From Symbiodinium sp. CCMP2592 (taxonomy: Eukaryota; Sar; Dinophyceae; Suessiales; Symbiodiniaceae): DNA of 64,000 nucleotides. Under the pieces are notes generated by a model. The model had not been told where the DNA came from, did no database searches, and saw only the letters and a program-made list of their open reading frames with translations. The DNA is taken from positions 277,001-341,000 of the forward strand of contig CAJNDT010004502.1 in NCBI GenBank assembly GCA_905221615.1, given 5' to 3'. Numbering within the stretch: the stretch's first letter is position 1; each line of letters begins with the position of its first letter. The position numbers were made by a program, and so were the translations under genes. Of the stretch, positions 39,208-49,794 are shown piece after piece.

Positions 39208-40268
39208 GGGGGGTTTAGGGCTCCTTTAAAGGATCGATAAGGGTTCTATAAGGGATCTAGTATAAGGGTGGTTCAAGGTTTCCGGGTTTAGGTTTCCGTT
39301 CCATCATATGAATTTTAGGGTTTTGGGTTTAGGGGTCGTTCCATCATAGGCATGTTAGGGTTTAGGGGTTGGTATGACTGCTCGGTTAATATGGGCTTAA
39401 GATGCGCTGCAACCTTTTCCGCTGCAGAGTGCCGCAGTTCGCGCGTTGATGCTATAGACTATCATGGTTTAAGTTTAGGGTTTCGGCTTTGTCAACTTCA
39501 GCTGGGACCACCCGAACGCCATCGCAGCCTTTCATTCCCGACAATCTCAGAAGTCCGTGCCTATGCCGAACACTAAACGCTCTAAGCCTGAGCCCAGACA
39601 AAGAGTCCTGTTCCCAACAACACGCATTCCTAGGGACCCTCAGAAAGGTGGGGGGAGGGTGGTAGGGGACTATATTTCCTTAAATAGGCCTTGTTAGGTC
39701 CTTATTGTGGCAAGGCCACTAACCCCTCTTGGGTCCTGATGACGCATGGCTTGCAGGAAATGTTGATGGCCTCGGTCCAGATGCTTGCAGCGAGTGAAGC
39801 AGAAGGGCCACGATATCTCAGCCTGCCGCAAGACTTCAGGCTTCGTGCCGTGTGTTTGGAGTCCTAAACCCAAAACCCCCTAAACCCTAAATCCTAAACT
39901 CCTAAACCCCTAAACCCTAAACCCTAAACCGGGTTCGGGTATTGAGCTCAAGACTAGCAGAACTACAAGATCTCTGCAGTGCACAGTCACGATTGGGTGA
40001 TGGTGTCTGAGTCACAGACTAAGACATTCTTGAAAGAGCCAAGTAGATAGACCTCTAGGACAGTCACATCAGAAGCCCTTCGGAAGCAGAAGTGTATCTT
40101 GAAGCATTCAGACACCCTTAACAAGGGACGGTCAGGGAAACCTTCATTCTTCATGTTCTGCAGTGTGGTTGGTAGGTTCCTATTGGGGGTTAGATATCCG
40201 CAAGTATTCTACAGATTCTTCAGCTTTTCGCCGTTCAGGTTCGGCTTGGATCGTGCGTTTATGCTTTA

Positions 40269-40392
40269 TACTTAAAGGATCATGGGACTTAGTAACTAGG
40301 GTTATAGTTAGGGTAGCTATACTCATAACTACTTATAACCCCAATTAAGGTACTTATAACCTTACTTACTAGGTCCCATGATCCTCCAAGTA
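40269..40392. mobile_element. ATCATGGGACTTAGTAA-family foldback, near-consensus
   Basis: The cleanest 124-bp copy: TA-CTTAAAGGATCATGGGAC, a core of alternating GGTTAT/ATAACC motifs, CATGATCCTCCAAG-TA. No coding capacity. Confidence 0.9.
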
Positions 40393-40626
40393 GGGTTGAC
40401 TGTGATGTGCATCAGTGGAGGGCCTTACTTCTTGCGAAGTCAGTGCTGGCTGAAACACTTCACTGCAGAATCTGCAAAACCCTAAGGGTTCAAAAGGCCC
40501 AATAAGGCACTTGGGTCTGGGATAATAGAGGTGACTATTTTGGAGATACTTGGACACTTGGACCCTTAGGGAGATTTTTTCCAGTCCCTGCCAGGGTTCG
40601 GGTCAAGCCAGTCTTGGTTGCCACAG

Positions 40627-40815
40627 TAGAGAAATCGAACCCTTGGAGGAAGCCTAGTTACTAAGTACCATGATCCTTTAATCCTGCAAGTACCCCGGGA
40701 CCCTTATAGAACCCCCATAAGAACCACATAAGTCCCATAAACGAACCCTTAAACCCTAAACCCTGCTCCCTAAACCCGAATCCCTGAACCCTAATCCCTA
40801 AACCCTAATCCCTAA
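40627..40815. repeat. Segmental duplication, copy 2
   Basis: See 38692-38880. The duplicated block includes part of a foldback and telomere-variant repeats, so the event is younger than both. Confidence 0.8.
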
Positions 40816-41008
40816 ACCTAAACCCTAATCCCTAAACCCTAATCCCTAAACCCTCATCCCCAAACCCTAAACCCTAATCCCTAAACCCTCATCCCCAAAC
40901 CCTAAACCCTAATCCCTAAACCCTCATCCCCAAACCCTAAACCCTAATCCCTAAACCCTCATCCCATATAAGTCCCATAAACGAACCCTTAAACCCTAAA
41001 CCCTAGTA
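40739..41008. repeat. Higher-order telomere-variant array (35-bp period)
   Basis: From about 40850 the block CCCTCATCCCCAAACCCTAA plus ACCCTAATCCCTAAA recurs three to four times as a five-heptamer unit. CCCATAAACGAACCCTTAAA from the array start reappears at 40977-40996. Confidence 0.85.
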
Positions 41009-41072
41009 GCATTCGGTGGAGGGTTCCGGGCTCGAGGGCACGGGGAGCTTTACCAACGAACGTTGCTGGGGT

Positions 41073-41174
41073 GGGTTTAGGGTTTAGGGTTTAGGGTTTT
41101 GGGTTTTGGGTTTAGGGTTTTGGGTTTTGGGTTTCGGGTTTTGGGTTTAGGGTTTAGGGTTTAGGGTTTATGGT
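41073..41174. repeat. Telomere-variant array TTTAGGG/TTTTGGG/TTTCGGG
   Basis: About 14 heptamers with single-base variants; opposite strand orientation to 40739-41008. Confidence 0.85.
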
Positions 41175-41343
41175 TAAGCAAGCAGGGGTGGTACAGAATG
41201 CCTGACTCACGGAGACCTCACCTCAAAACCAAGTTTCAAGTTTCCTCCATACTCAGAGGAATTGTTGATGTAAGGAGTGCTGTGTGGGACTGCAGTCCCA
41301 GTAGTTCAAGTCCTATACAATGCGTGCTGTGCTGCAGCATCTA

Positions 41344-41452
41344 TAGTAGAAGCCAGAAAGTTGGAATGTGAATTTCCGCTTGCCCTTACAGGTAAAGTAT
41401 GAGGAATCCTGGCACTAATCATCCTAAACCCATGTTCTAATTTTTTATGGAA
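41344..41452. mobile_element. Decayed AGTAGAAGCCAGAAAGTTGG-family foldback
   Basis: TATAGTAGAAGCCAGAAAGTTGG survives on the left; the right arm is no longer a clear complement. Confidence 0.5.
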
Positions 41453-41883
41453 ACGCGTATTAGAGGATGTCCAGCCTAGCTGTTCGGGTTGCCAGGATGC
41501 GAAGGTTCTCTGAATTGGCGTCTAGCTCCATGTACAGCACCCATGTCCTTGGACCGGATTTTTGCTTCTACTTCTCAACAGGCAGGACTGCCCAAGACGA
41601 AATTCAAAAACCTCCGAAATCTTAATCACCCAAACCCTAAAGCCTAACCCTAAAACATCCTCCTCACCATTTTCCTCTGAACCCAAAGCGCCTTCACTCC
41701 TAAGCCTCAACCGTGTGCTGGGATTTGGGGTTCAAGCTGACACCCGATGCACAACAGTGTTAGTACAGGGTCCTTCATATCTAGACCATGGTTTTCTTGG
41801 GCATACCGCCGTATCCAGAGACTGTAAAAGAATCGGGGTCGTTTTTCTACTATGGAAATAGATCCCCGAAACCACGATGATAA

Positions 41884-41998
41884 TGTAGGAACCGGATGAA
41901 GGAACCTCGAGCCTTTATTAGGGTTTCTTTCGTGAATCTACTGTTCGGGGGTTATAGGCCCAGGGTTTCTTAATCAGGTTCCTACATTAAGGAAGGGA
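41884..41998. mobile_element. ATGTAGGAACC-family foldback, opposite orientation
   Basis: ATGTAGGAACCGGATGAAGG and TTCTTAATCAGGTTCCTACAT. The core (GGTTATAGGCCCAGGG) is inverted relative to 15383-15506. Confidence 0.75.
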
Positions 41999-42025
41999 TT
42001 GGGGACCTATGGTTCACTATTGACC

Positions 42026-42129
42026 ACGGTTGATGATCTAAATCCTGCATTACACATAACAAGGACTACACCATAAGTCCCATAGTTTAGGGTCTTGAAC
42101 TCCAAGCAGGATTTATATCATCAACCGTA
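42026..42129. mobile_element. GTTGATGATATAAATCCTGC-family foldback
   Basis: CGGTTGATGATCTAAATCCTGC and GCAGGATTTATATCATCAACCG-TA; core CATAAGTCCCATAGTTTAGG. Confidence 0.85.
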
Positions 42130-42197
42130 TTTCGACCCCCGCATAGACTAGCTGCAGTGACTAGCTAGTAGAGTTTAGGCTTTATGGGTTATAGTTT

Positions 42198-42290
42198 TAC
42201 CCACAGGCTCCATAGTAGTCCCTTCCTGTTTTTAAATTTAGGAGCCTATAAGGTAATCCCAAAAAGGAACGACAATGGAGCCCGTGGGTA
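42198..42290. mobile_element. CCCACAGGCTCCATAGTAG-family foldback
   Basis: TA-CCCACAGGCTCCATAGTAG and ATGGAGCCCGTGGG-TA. The core CCTATAAGGTAATCCC relates it to 17442-17536. Confidence 0.8.
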
Positions 42291-42378
42291 GCTTGTTCAA
42301 TGGCAGTAAAACCCCAGCAGCCATTATACGTATTTTGTCTATGTCAGGTCTATGGCATTACAGACTTAAGAGTGCTCC

Positions 42379-42496
42379 TACTTGGAGGTTCATGGGTAGT
42401 TCTTTGCGGGGTTGTAAGTAAGATAACTAGTTGTAAATATAACCCAAATTAGGGCACTTATAACCCCACTTATAACGACCCGTGAACCTCCAAGTA
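42379..42496. mobile_element. GGTTCATGGGTAGT-family foldback
   Basis: TA-CTTGGAGGTTCATGGGTAG and CGTGAACCTCCAAG-TA, full-length. Confidence 0.85.
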
Positions 42497-43074
42497 TGGG
42501 TTTGGGGTTTATATAGGTTAAGGGCTTCGGGAGGCTCAGGGCAAAATGCACATTAGCTAAACCCTAAACCTTGCGTTCAACCTCACTTGCCGCTGAGCGT
42601 TAGTAGTATAGAAGCTTGACATTTGCTTCTGATATGCCTGGACCCACAAAATCTTCGCTTTGATGGGTTCCTCAGTGGGATTTCCTGATAATATAGATCA
42701 TTAGTTATGCGGGTTCCAGGCAAGACTATAAGGGTAAGGGTAAGGTTGTCGGCAATGCAGGAAGGGCTGGTCGCGTCATATTTTGTGGGTGGTTAGGGTT
42801 CAGGGTGAGGGCTTGCTTTTATCCTCCAGCTTTGAAACCCTAGCATGGTCGCTAAGCCCAACGGTTTAGGGTTTAGGGTTTAGGGTTCAGGGTTTAGGGT
42901 TTAGGGTTTAGGGTTTGCGCTTGATCCGTCGGCAGTTGTGCGTCTGCGTCTGGCAGGGACTCCTTTCGTAAATGACACCCTGTGCGTGGTTGGGCTCCGC
43001 AGGAGACTCCAGATCCGCGGCAAGGGAAGCCTTCCATTTCAGGTTCCCTGTGGTGATTTCTTGTTTTCCTGGTA

Positions 43075-43185
43075 TAAGGGCCTCATAAGAACCAGAATAG
43101 GGTTTTGGCGCCCATAATACTATAATCATAACAAGGAACCCCCAAAAAGTATTGGTAATTATTCAGGCCCTACAGTAGGTCCGTA
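43075..43185. mobile_element. Foldback remnant related to the GGGCCTTAATAATTACC family
   Basis: TAAGGGCCTCATAAGAACC and AATTATTCAGGCCCTACAGTA with AACCCCCAAAAAGTATTGG between. Confidence 0.55.
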
Positions 43186-43439
43186 AAGAAGGTTGGTTGT
43201 TGGGGTTCAAGGTAGTTTTAGGTTTGGGTTTTATGTAGGAAGCATTGTTCAGGACAGCTCGCGCCAGCAAACGAAAGAAGCTGTGTTTTGGCAGCTCATG
43301 GATGTTTTTTGCTCCTACACGGGCTTTGGACCAGCAGATGCAGCCAGAAAGCAAGAGTGTACATGTATGTACCTATGAACTATATATGTCCACGACATAT
43401 ACAGAGTGTAGGGTGTGTCAGGGTCACTAGATGACTACG

Positions 43440-44431
43440 GGGAGAGAGAGAGAGAGAGAGGAACCATACATAGACAAAAACATAGACTTGAAACTTGAAA
43501 CAAGCAAACAAATACAAACACATGTTTTTTACTTTTTTACACTGTAGTACACTACATTGCATGTTCATGTTATTTTGTATTAACTTATATGATCTCGTAG
43601 TATAATGCACTATATGATAAGAGTTTGTATTGTATAGTGTCATGTCATATCATACCACATCATTTCATACTCTGTATTGGTAAATAGTGTTATAAAACGG
43701 TCTTATTGTTATCTTACATGGAAACATGCTTGATTGTTTCGTACTGCATTCTATTTTATCACGTTCTACGTTATGCCATACTATTTACAACATTTTAAGC
43801 TGGGTTCTATTTTGTGTTTTAAAGTTTGCTGCTTTACGCATTTACTAACAGTTATGTTAAACTCTTTTCTGTTATATGATAATTACAGTGTTATTTCATA
43901 TCACGCTATAACATGACACACAAGCTTATGTTTTACACGTTCATGCGATGTGAACTTGTATTTCTACGCCACTATAGTACACTAGTGTTTTAGATTATGC
44001 TCTGTAACATTAGATTTGTTCTGCTTTGTGATGCTTTATCACAAAATACCATGATATGTTCTAGCATCGTACAGTCTCTTGTATTACATGAAATAAGAAC
44101 ACCGCATATTACATTGTACTATATAGCAGTATACTAAGTTTCGCTCTAGTGCAACATGTCAGATTATAGCATGCTACGCTGATTTGTACTATATAATGAT
44201 ATATTATGTGAGTTTGTATTGTGCCTTTTTGCATTAACTGTGCTACTTCATGTTACATTGCACTACATTACATCGTACCAACAGGCATATTACAGACCTT
44301 ACCATATCGCACTGTATCATAATGTATGATATGATACTGTCTTACCATATCAGTTCATACCGTGTCGTACCAGTTTGTTGTTGAATTGTTTATGGTATTT
44401 TGTATTTCGCCCCACGCACACACAAATACAA

Positions 44432-44478
<47 letters not shown>

Positions 44479-44750
44479 AGTACACATATACATACATATT
44501 TATATACATATGTGTGTATGTATGTATGTAAGTATGTATGTATGTATGTATGTAGGTATGTATGTATGTATGTATGTATATATATATATAGAGAGAGAGA
44601 GAGATAGCGAGAGAGTTTGCTTATATCAATTTGTTACATTCTTTGCGATTTGATTTCGTTTTTTGGTGTCGTACATTATTTGGACGTATGTAATTACATG
44701 TTTGTACATGTAGAAGGTAGTTAGTCCATACAGACACGGATACATATGTA
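43440..44750. other. A+T-rich island with few telomere-like repeats
   Basis: About 1.3 kb of A+T-rich DNA with quasi-repeated CATATCATACC, TACATTGCACTAC and GTACTATAT motifs and no TTTAGGG tracts, unlike everything around it. It includes an (AG)n run at 43440-43459 and the microsatellite at 44411-44612. Frames are short and biased; no gene is seen. The origin could be an expanded degenerate minisatellite or transferred A+T-rich DNA. Confidence 0.5.
44411..44612. repeat. Compound microsatellite (TA)n-(TATG)n-(GA)n
   Basis: (TA)~18 around 44439-44476, a long GTAT/TATG run around 44508-44578, then TATATA and GAGAGA. Frames through it encode Tyr-Val-Cys-Met repeats and are discounted. Confidence 0.9.
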
Positions 44751-44991
44751 TACCTATATATGCATATATATGTGTTTGTGATGTGTTTGATATAGATGTC
44801 TATGCCCCCCGCAAACAGTGTAGTAGCACTTTGGGTATCTTGCGTCAGAGCCATTAGGGGCAAACAGATTCGAACTGATTGCAGTTTGTGTGCGGCTGTT
44901 TGTTACAGCTAATGCTGCCAACCTTGTAGTAGTTGTGGAGTTCTGCTTGCCACGGGTGCACGATCTACGGTTCCAGGTATGCCCGTACTCC

Positions 44992-45261
44992 CTAAGTGAC
45001 CTCGAGCGTTGTTCCTTGCTTGAGCTTGGCGGTAGGCACGAATCCCACAATAATGATTCCCCAAGCACCTTGAAGATTTAGATTACGGTTTGTAACATCG
45101 CCGCATAGGACCTCAGCCGTGAACCACTTTCCATCCACAAGCAAACGGCGAAGCATCTCCGATTGCTCCAAAGTCCCGCGTTCTTTCAGTGCCACAGTGA
45201 TTCCCAGTTCAGTTTTACCTGTCCATGTTGTCCAAAATACTGCCTCAAGGTATTCTGGCAA
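44992..45261 (-). CDS. Unrecognised protein-like frame, probable exon
   Basis: On the minus strand, 89 codons from an ATG (and a few open codons upstream) encode a segment with globular-protein composition: PEYLEAVFWTTWTG, LGITVALKERG, LLVDGKWFTAEVLCGDV, GAWGIIIVGFVP. It is free of repeat-derived residues and of low complexity, unlike nearly every other frame outside the viral block. It ends at a TAG and is followed upstream and downstream by repeats, so it could be a single exon or a truncated gene. I do not recognise the family. Confidence 0.4.
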   Translation of the reverse strand: MPEYLEAVFWTTWTGKTELGITVALKERGTLEQSEMLRRLLVDGKWFTAEVLCGDVTNRNLNLQGAWGIIIVGFVPTAKLKQGTTLEVT

Positions 45262-45425
45262 GGCTCGTTCACTAAACCCTTTTAGAATACCCTAAGCCCT
45301 AAACTTGCAGTCGTCCTGCCTGCAAGACGCGAACCCTGGACACTAGGCCCCGGACCCTGCGCCTTACCTTCCAAGAAGACTCCAGCAATGTACCGGCCTC
45401 CTTAACTAATAATTAGAATAAAGGG

Positions 45426-45525
45426 AACTCCAGAAAGTTGGAATATGGATTAATGGTAGGATCCCCTATAATTTAGCTTACAGGGGTTACGATAATGATA
45501 TTCCAACTCTCTGGCTTCTACTGTA
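45426..45525. mobile_element. CAGAAAGTTGGAATAT-family foldback
   Basis: ACTCCAGAAAGTTGGAATATGG and ATATTCCAACTCTCTGG with a CTACTG-TA right end. Inverted relative to 35390-35492. Confidence 0.8.
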
Positions 45526-45668
45526 GGGCTTTGGGGTATATTGAAAGGAAATCGGACCTGGAAGCCGAGAGAGCACAACTGGAAACTATTCAACCTTCTA
45601 CCTGACCCCCTTCCTTAAGGAGTGTAGGTTAGGCTCAGAGCTCTAGTTTTGTCATCTCTGAGTAAACC

Positions 45669-45792
45669 TACTTAAAGGATCATGGGACTTAGTAAGCAAG
45701 GTTATAAGTACCTTAGTTGGGGTTATAAGTAGTTATAAGTGTGGTTATCCTAATTATAACCCAAGTTACTAAGTCCCACGATCCTTTAAGTA
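45669..45792. mobile_element. ATCATGGGACTTAGTAA-family foldback (124 bp)
   Basis: TACTTAAAGGATCATGGGAC and CACGATCCTTTAAGTA; TA edges. Confidence 0.9.
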
Positions 45793-47121
45793 ACTGCCAG
45801 CTTTGAATGTACTCTTTGCATGGTGATAAAACTTCTCGGCCCTAATCCCTTAACCCCAAGACCCTACACCCTAAACTAAAGGGACCCTAGTAGATCACCT
45901 TGGATTGAGCTTTGCCTGGTGGTATTTGGGCTTTCCGTCTCATCGTTCGTTTGATTCTGACCAGCAAGTTACTGTGCTGCACATTCCACCTGATGGCAGG
46001 CTGTCGCGCGCGCACCGCAGTTTTGAATTGTACGTCGAACCCCAAAGGTTATGGTATAAAACTGAAGAAGGCAACTACAGCCAAGCACCAGACAATAAGA
46101 TAAGAACCTTGCGAGCGTATAAGTTCTGGGTCTTGGGGCTTGGGGCTTGGGCGCAGGAGCCCATAACAGCAAGCATGGTGGCTGAGCCTGCACCCGTTCC
46201 CCTGCAATCTCAGACCTAAACGGACACCTGGAGGCTCAAGCCATTGCTCCCGCTTTGGAGTAATTACTTACTTTGTGTTTGTCCCTTTTTAGGGGGTAAT
46301 TACGTGTTTTGCTGTGTTGAAGATAGCCCTAAACCCTAAACCCTAAAACCCTAAACTTCAGAGACCCTATAGTCCCTAGACACGCTGCAGGGCGGGAGGG
46401 GGGTCGGGAGGACCGGCACTCGTTACTAGGTTCATCGCGCCTTAGTTTCAGCGTTGCGGCTGTAAGCCCGAAGCATTCTCAGATGGGCTGTAAGCCCGAA
46501 GCCCTATACCTTGTAAGGAAGTTGAACCTGCGAGTCTTTAGAGGTGAACCTTAATTAGAAAACCTACACCCTGGCTGTGCGCCAGACTGGTCTGTGCTGG
46601 GCCTTTCGTCGGGCAGAGACCCGTTCATGGCCGGGTATTCCATCAACCAAGTCTTTATTGTTTTTGGGTGGAGTTCGAAGCAATCAACCGGATTTCGATG
46701 AAGGAGATCTAACACTTCGGAGGTTTGGATTGTTCAAGAAGCCCAAATCTACCAGCCTAACCTGAACTGTAGTCCTCAAGCCAACTAGTAACTAGCATGT
46801 TCGGTTGCTACAAATTTCAGACCGGTGTGTGCTGTCTGAGCGCTTGGACCGGCTCCCCACCCTTAGCAGCGCGAGACTGCTTGAAACACAGAACCCTGAG
46901 TGATTGATAGCTTATGCTCTCCCGGCGGGGCCCCCTTTTTTATCAGCCTACTATATCATAGCCCAAAACCCGATGCTTCAATTCAAGGCCCAACGTTTTA
47001 GTTCTTCTTCAGGTTCCCATATGAGAAGGGACTCTGGGTTCACGGGGTAGTTTTTTTTTTTTTTTGAGGGGGGTCCCGTTGGTCTAAAAGCCTGAACCAG
47101 TGGCACTCCTTCATACAGCCA

Positions 47122-47322
47122 TAGTGAACTTCAGGAAGTTGGAACATGGAGTCAGGATGACTATAGCGGTAGGATTCCCTGTAGTTCACCTTCCAGGATC
47201 CCTTAGAGGAGACCCTAAACCCTAAACCGGCAGCCCTAGTACCCTTAAGGGCAACGCCTTATAGTAGCCCGTAGTGGCAGGAGGATAACGATGTTCCAAC
47301 TTTCTAACATCTGCTCTTGAGC
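47122..47322. mobile_element. GAAGTTGGAA-type foldback split by telomere-like patch
   Basis: TCAGGAAGTTGGAACATGG at the left and GATGTTCCAACTTTCTAACATCTGC at the right. GACCCTAAACCCTAAACC (47211-47228) interrupts the interior after GTAGTTCACCTTCCAGGATCC. Confidence 0.6.
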
Positions 47323-47484
47323 CTTAGCCTTAATGTAGGGGCCTGAATAATGATTCTACACTAACATACCCCAAAACCCCACTCTGGTTCTAAAGGCATC
47401 CATGCTAATCCTCCTCGAGGCTGAACTCAATGCTGCTTAGAGTAGCGCCTTTGTAGGGTGTTTCGTGGAAGGGTCCTGGGACAT

Positions 47485-47681
47485 ATATGGGAGTTTCCGA
47501 AAATAGGGGTGCCTTATTTTGGGGTCCGTATAATAAGGATCCTACTATTTAGGGTAATTACTATATTAGGGCCCCCTACTTTATAAGTACCTTAATTGGA
47601 AGTTATGACAAATAAGTATAATGACGTGGTTACCTTACTTCTCGAATCGTAGTTACTATAAGTCCCACAATCCTTTAAGCA
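47485..47681. mobile_element. Two truncated foldbacks joined end to end
   Basis: 47485-47578 is the left part of the TATGGGAGTTTCCGAAAAT family. From 47579 (TATAAGTACCTTAATTGG) to 47681 it is an end-deleted ATCATGGGACTTAGTAA-family element. The missing ends face each other, implying a deletion across both. Confidence 0.55.
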
Positions 47682-48540
47682 GGGTTTAGCTTTGGGGGCC
47701 GGTTTGGCCCCCAAAGCTAAACGTTCTGCATTCAGCGAGATCCGTTGAGCTACACTCCGCCAACAAGATCAGGCCGGGCTCGAGCCTAAATCGGGAAGTC
47801 TCCTCTGACAGGTTCCATTGGCCGATCCCGGCCGGCAAAGGTTTCTTGTCGGGCAGTAGGAGCGGCTTGGGGTTAGGGATTTAGTAGGGGTTTTAAGGTT
47901 TAGGGTTTCGGATTAGTCAGGGTTTAAGGTTCAGTCGCGCCGAGAGAGCTGTCGGCAGCAGCATTTCGCAAAGCCTAATATGTGGCAGCTGCAAAGGTAT
48001 ATCAAACAACTATTTGCTTTTTGTTGATACTAAAATCTCATACAAAAAGCTTCATAGCTTAGCCAGTGACAGAAAGAAGTGGCAAAGATGTTCGGGCTCG
48101 AACCTCGCCAGGTTTGACAAGGTTTGAAAACAGGAGACGATACTTGGTTACGTGGTTCAATCAGTACTGGCTACCAACAAATAAACAGTTCGCAAGACTG
48201 GTAGCATGCATAGTAGGCATCTTCCTCGCAAGGCGCAAAGGACCAGTAGGGGCAGCATTTAGAGGATATAGGAGCAACAAACAAAACGACGAGTTGCCGA
48301 AAGCTTTGTCAACCCTGCCTGATGAACCATTGAGGGCTTAGGGTTTAGTGAACCATTGAATCTGTTGTCTTACCGAGGCATGCCGTATCAATGCCCGACA
48401 GAAAAAGCCGTGCCTGTTGTCTTAGCATTGCGAAATTAGCAGATAGTGCCAGCTCCGATAAGACGAGCAGAAGAGCTCCCCATGTGATGGCAGGGAAGCA
48501 TGCACCTAGAAGTTGAGTAGGTGTCATTGAACGTTTTGGG

Positions 48541-48664
48541 GTGTAACATAGGGGCTTGAATAATTACCAATACTATTTTTTGGGGGGGGTTCCTCATCAA
48601 ATTATAGCAAAGTGGCCCCCAAAACCCTACTCCAATTATTAAGGCCCTATGTAGTATACCCTTC
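48541..48664. mobile_element. GGGGCTTGAATAATTACC-family foldback
   Basis: TAGGGGCTTGAATAATTACC pairs with AATTATTAAGGCCCTATGTAGTA; core TGGGGGGGGTTCCTCATC. Confidence 0.7.
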
Positions 48665-48768
48665 CCTTGCTAAACGTGCTCCCAAACCCCACAACCGGTA
48701 GCCAGAGTCCCATGCAAACGCCACAAGCCCGACCAGGACGCCCAACCCTTGAACCCCAGACGCTAAAC

Positions 48769-48852
48769 ACACCAAGGGGTCCAAGAAATAGTATAGTATT
48801 CCGGGGCCCAAATATCTACAAGGTACCTTTTATTTTGGTACTTGAGCCCCAG
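48769..48852. mobile_element. CCAAGGGGTCCAAG-family foldback
   Basis: CCAAGGGGTCCAAGAAATAG, core CCGGGGCCCAAATATC, right arm GGTACTTGAGCCCC partly decayed. Confidence 0.6.
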
Positions 48853-49053
48853 ACCCGAAACAGTTAAGTATTGGCCGTTGATTGCAGATGCCGGGCTGCC
48901 AGCCAAAACCTCCATCCTAAACCCTAAACCCGAAACCCTAAACCCTAAAGCCCTAAACTAAGGCGTAAACCCCTGAAGCCTGAGCGTTAAGCCCAGCCAC
49001 GCTCTCTTGCTTAGGGTTTAGGGTTTAAGATGATTTAGTGTTCAGGGTAAGCT

Positions 49054-49177
49054 TACTTGGAGGATCATGGGACGTAGTAAGTAAGGATCTAAGTACCAGA
49101 ATTGGTGTTATAAGATGGTATAAGTACAGTTACCTTAATTTTAAGCCTACTTACTAAGTCCCATGATCCTTCAAGTA
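49054..49177. mobile_element. ATCATGGGACTTAGTAA-family foldback (124 bp)
   Basis: TACTTGGAGGATCATGGGAC and CATGATCCTTCAAGTA; TA edges. Confidence 0.85.
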
Positions 49178-49690
49178 TACCTCAGGCCTTAGGGATGCAC
49201 AGATTGCGGATGGGTGTCGTTTCTTTACGGTCTACCTAGACATGAAGATTTTGGAGTTTTTCGGTTGGGGTTGGTTGTTTTGTCAGTCCTGATTTTCTGT
49301 TTCTACAAGTAGTGCTCCTCATATTATCGTTGTTCCTTTCATGCTTCTCATGTAGCCTTGACATTGGGTTGGCCCGATGTGGCCGCGACTGGAACGCCTT
49401 GTGCCTGCCGTGTCGACATTGAGGAACCAATGAAAAGGCGTTGATGCAGAACCCCAAGGTCAGATGGCCCTTGATACGTAACGCATTCAATACATCAACT
49501 CGAACAGCATGGCTGGAGACGGCCAAAGACAACGCAAGCAAGTAGGACGGTTTGCACAGCGGGAATACAACTTAACTGATGTGATGCCCTTCTTAGTGAA
49601 GCTCCCCAAAATAAAACAATAGCTCGTAACAGGGTATGAAGGAGCAGAACGCCTGAACGCCGCTACTTCCTGGATCTCTGGGAAGCAGTC

Positions 49691-49794
49691 TACTTGCAGG
49701 TTCATGGGACTTAGCAAACACTCGGGCTATAAGTAAGGTAACCATAGTTATAGTCACTTTATAACCTGACTTACTATGTCCCGTGATCCTCCAA
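49691..49794. mobile_element. Hybrid foldback between two related families
   Basis: The left arm starts as the GGTTCATGGG family (TACTTGCAGGTTCATGGG) but continues ACTTAG as in the ATCATGGGACTTAGTAA family. The right arm is TCCCGTGATCCTCCAA. This suggests recombination or shared descent of the two families. Confidence 0.6.

Larger units (their letters stand above)
33680..43430. other. Non-genic repeat mosaic
   Basis: No supported gene. It contains foldback elements, telomere-variant arrays (35128-35196, 38810-38912, 40739-41174, 42863-42918), a duplicated segment (38692 and 40627), a TATAGTATGG-type minisatellite (37975-38110) and microsatellites. The stretch 36440-36950 has no repeats and no convincing frame. 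Confidence 0.55.

Noticed and set aside
44362..44653. Frames rich in Tyr, Val, Cys and Met
   Set aside because: Pure translation of the (TA)n/(TATG)n microsatellite. The same applies to 51343-51761.
44849..44925. tRNA-like CAGATTCGAACTG motif on the minus strand
   Set aside because: It resembles a T-arm, but the expected acceptor partner and D-arm are absent at tRNA spacing.
45905..46219. 104-codon frame with partly protein-like start
   Set aside because: Two competing frames are open over the same DNA and the end is GGGCTTGGGG repeat translation.
47051..47065. Poly(T) of 15 as the tail of a minus-strand retrocopy
   Set aside because: No cDNA-like sequence is recognisable to the right, so the run alone is not evidence.
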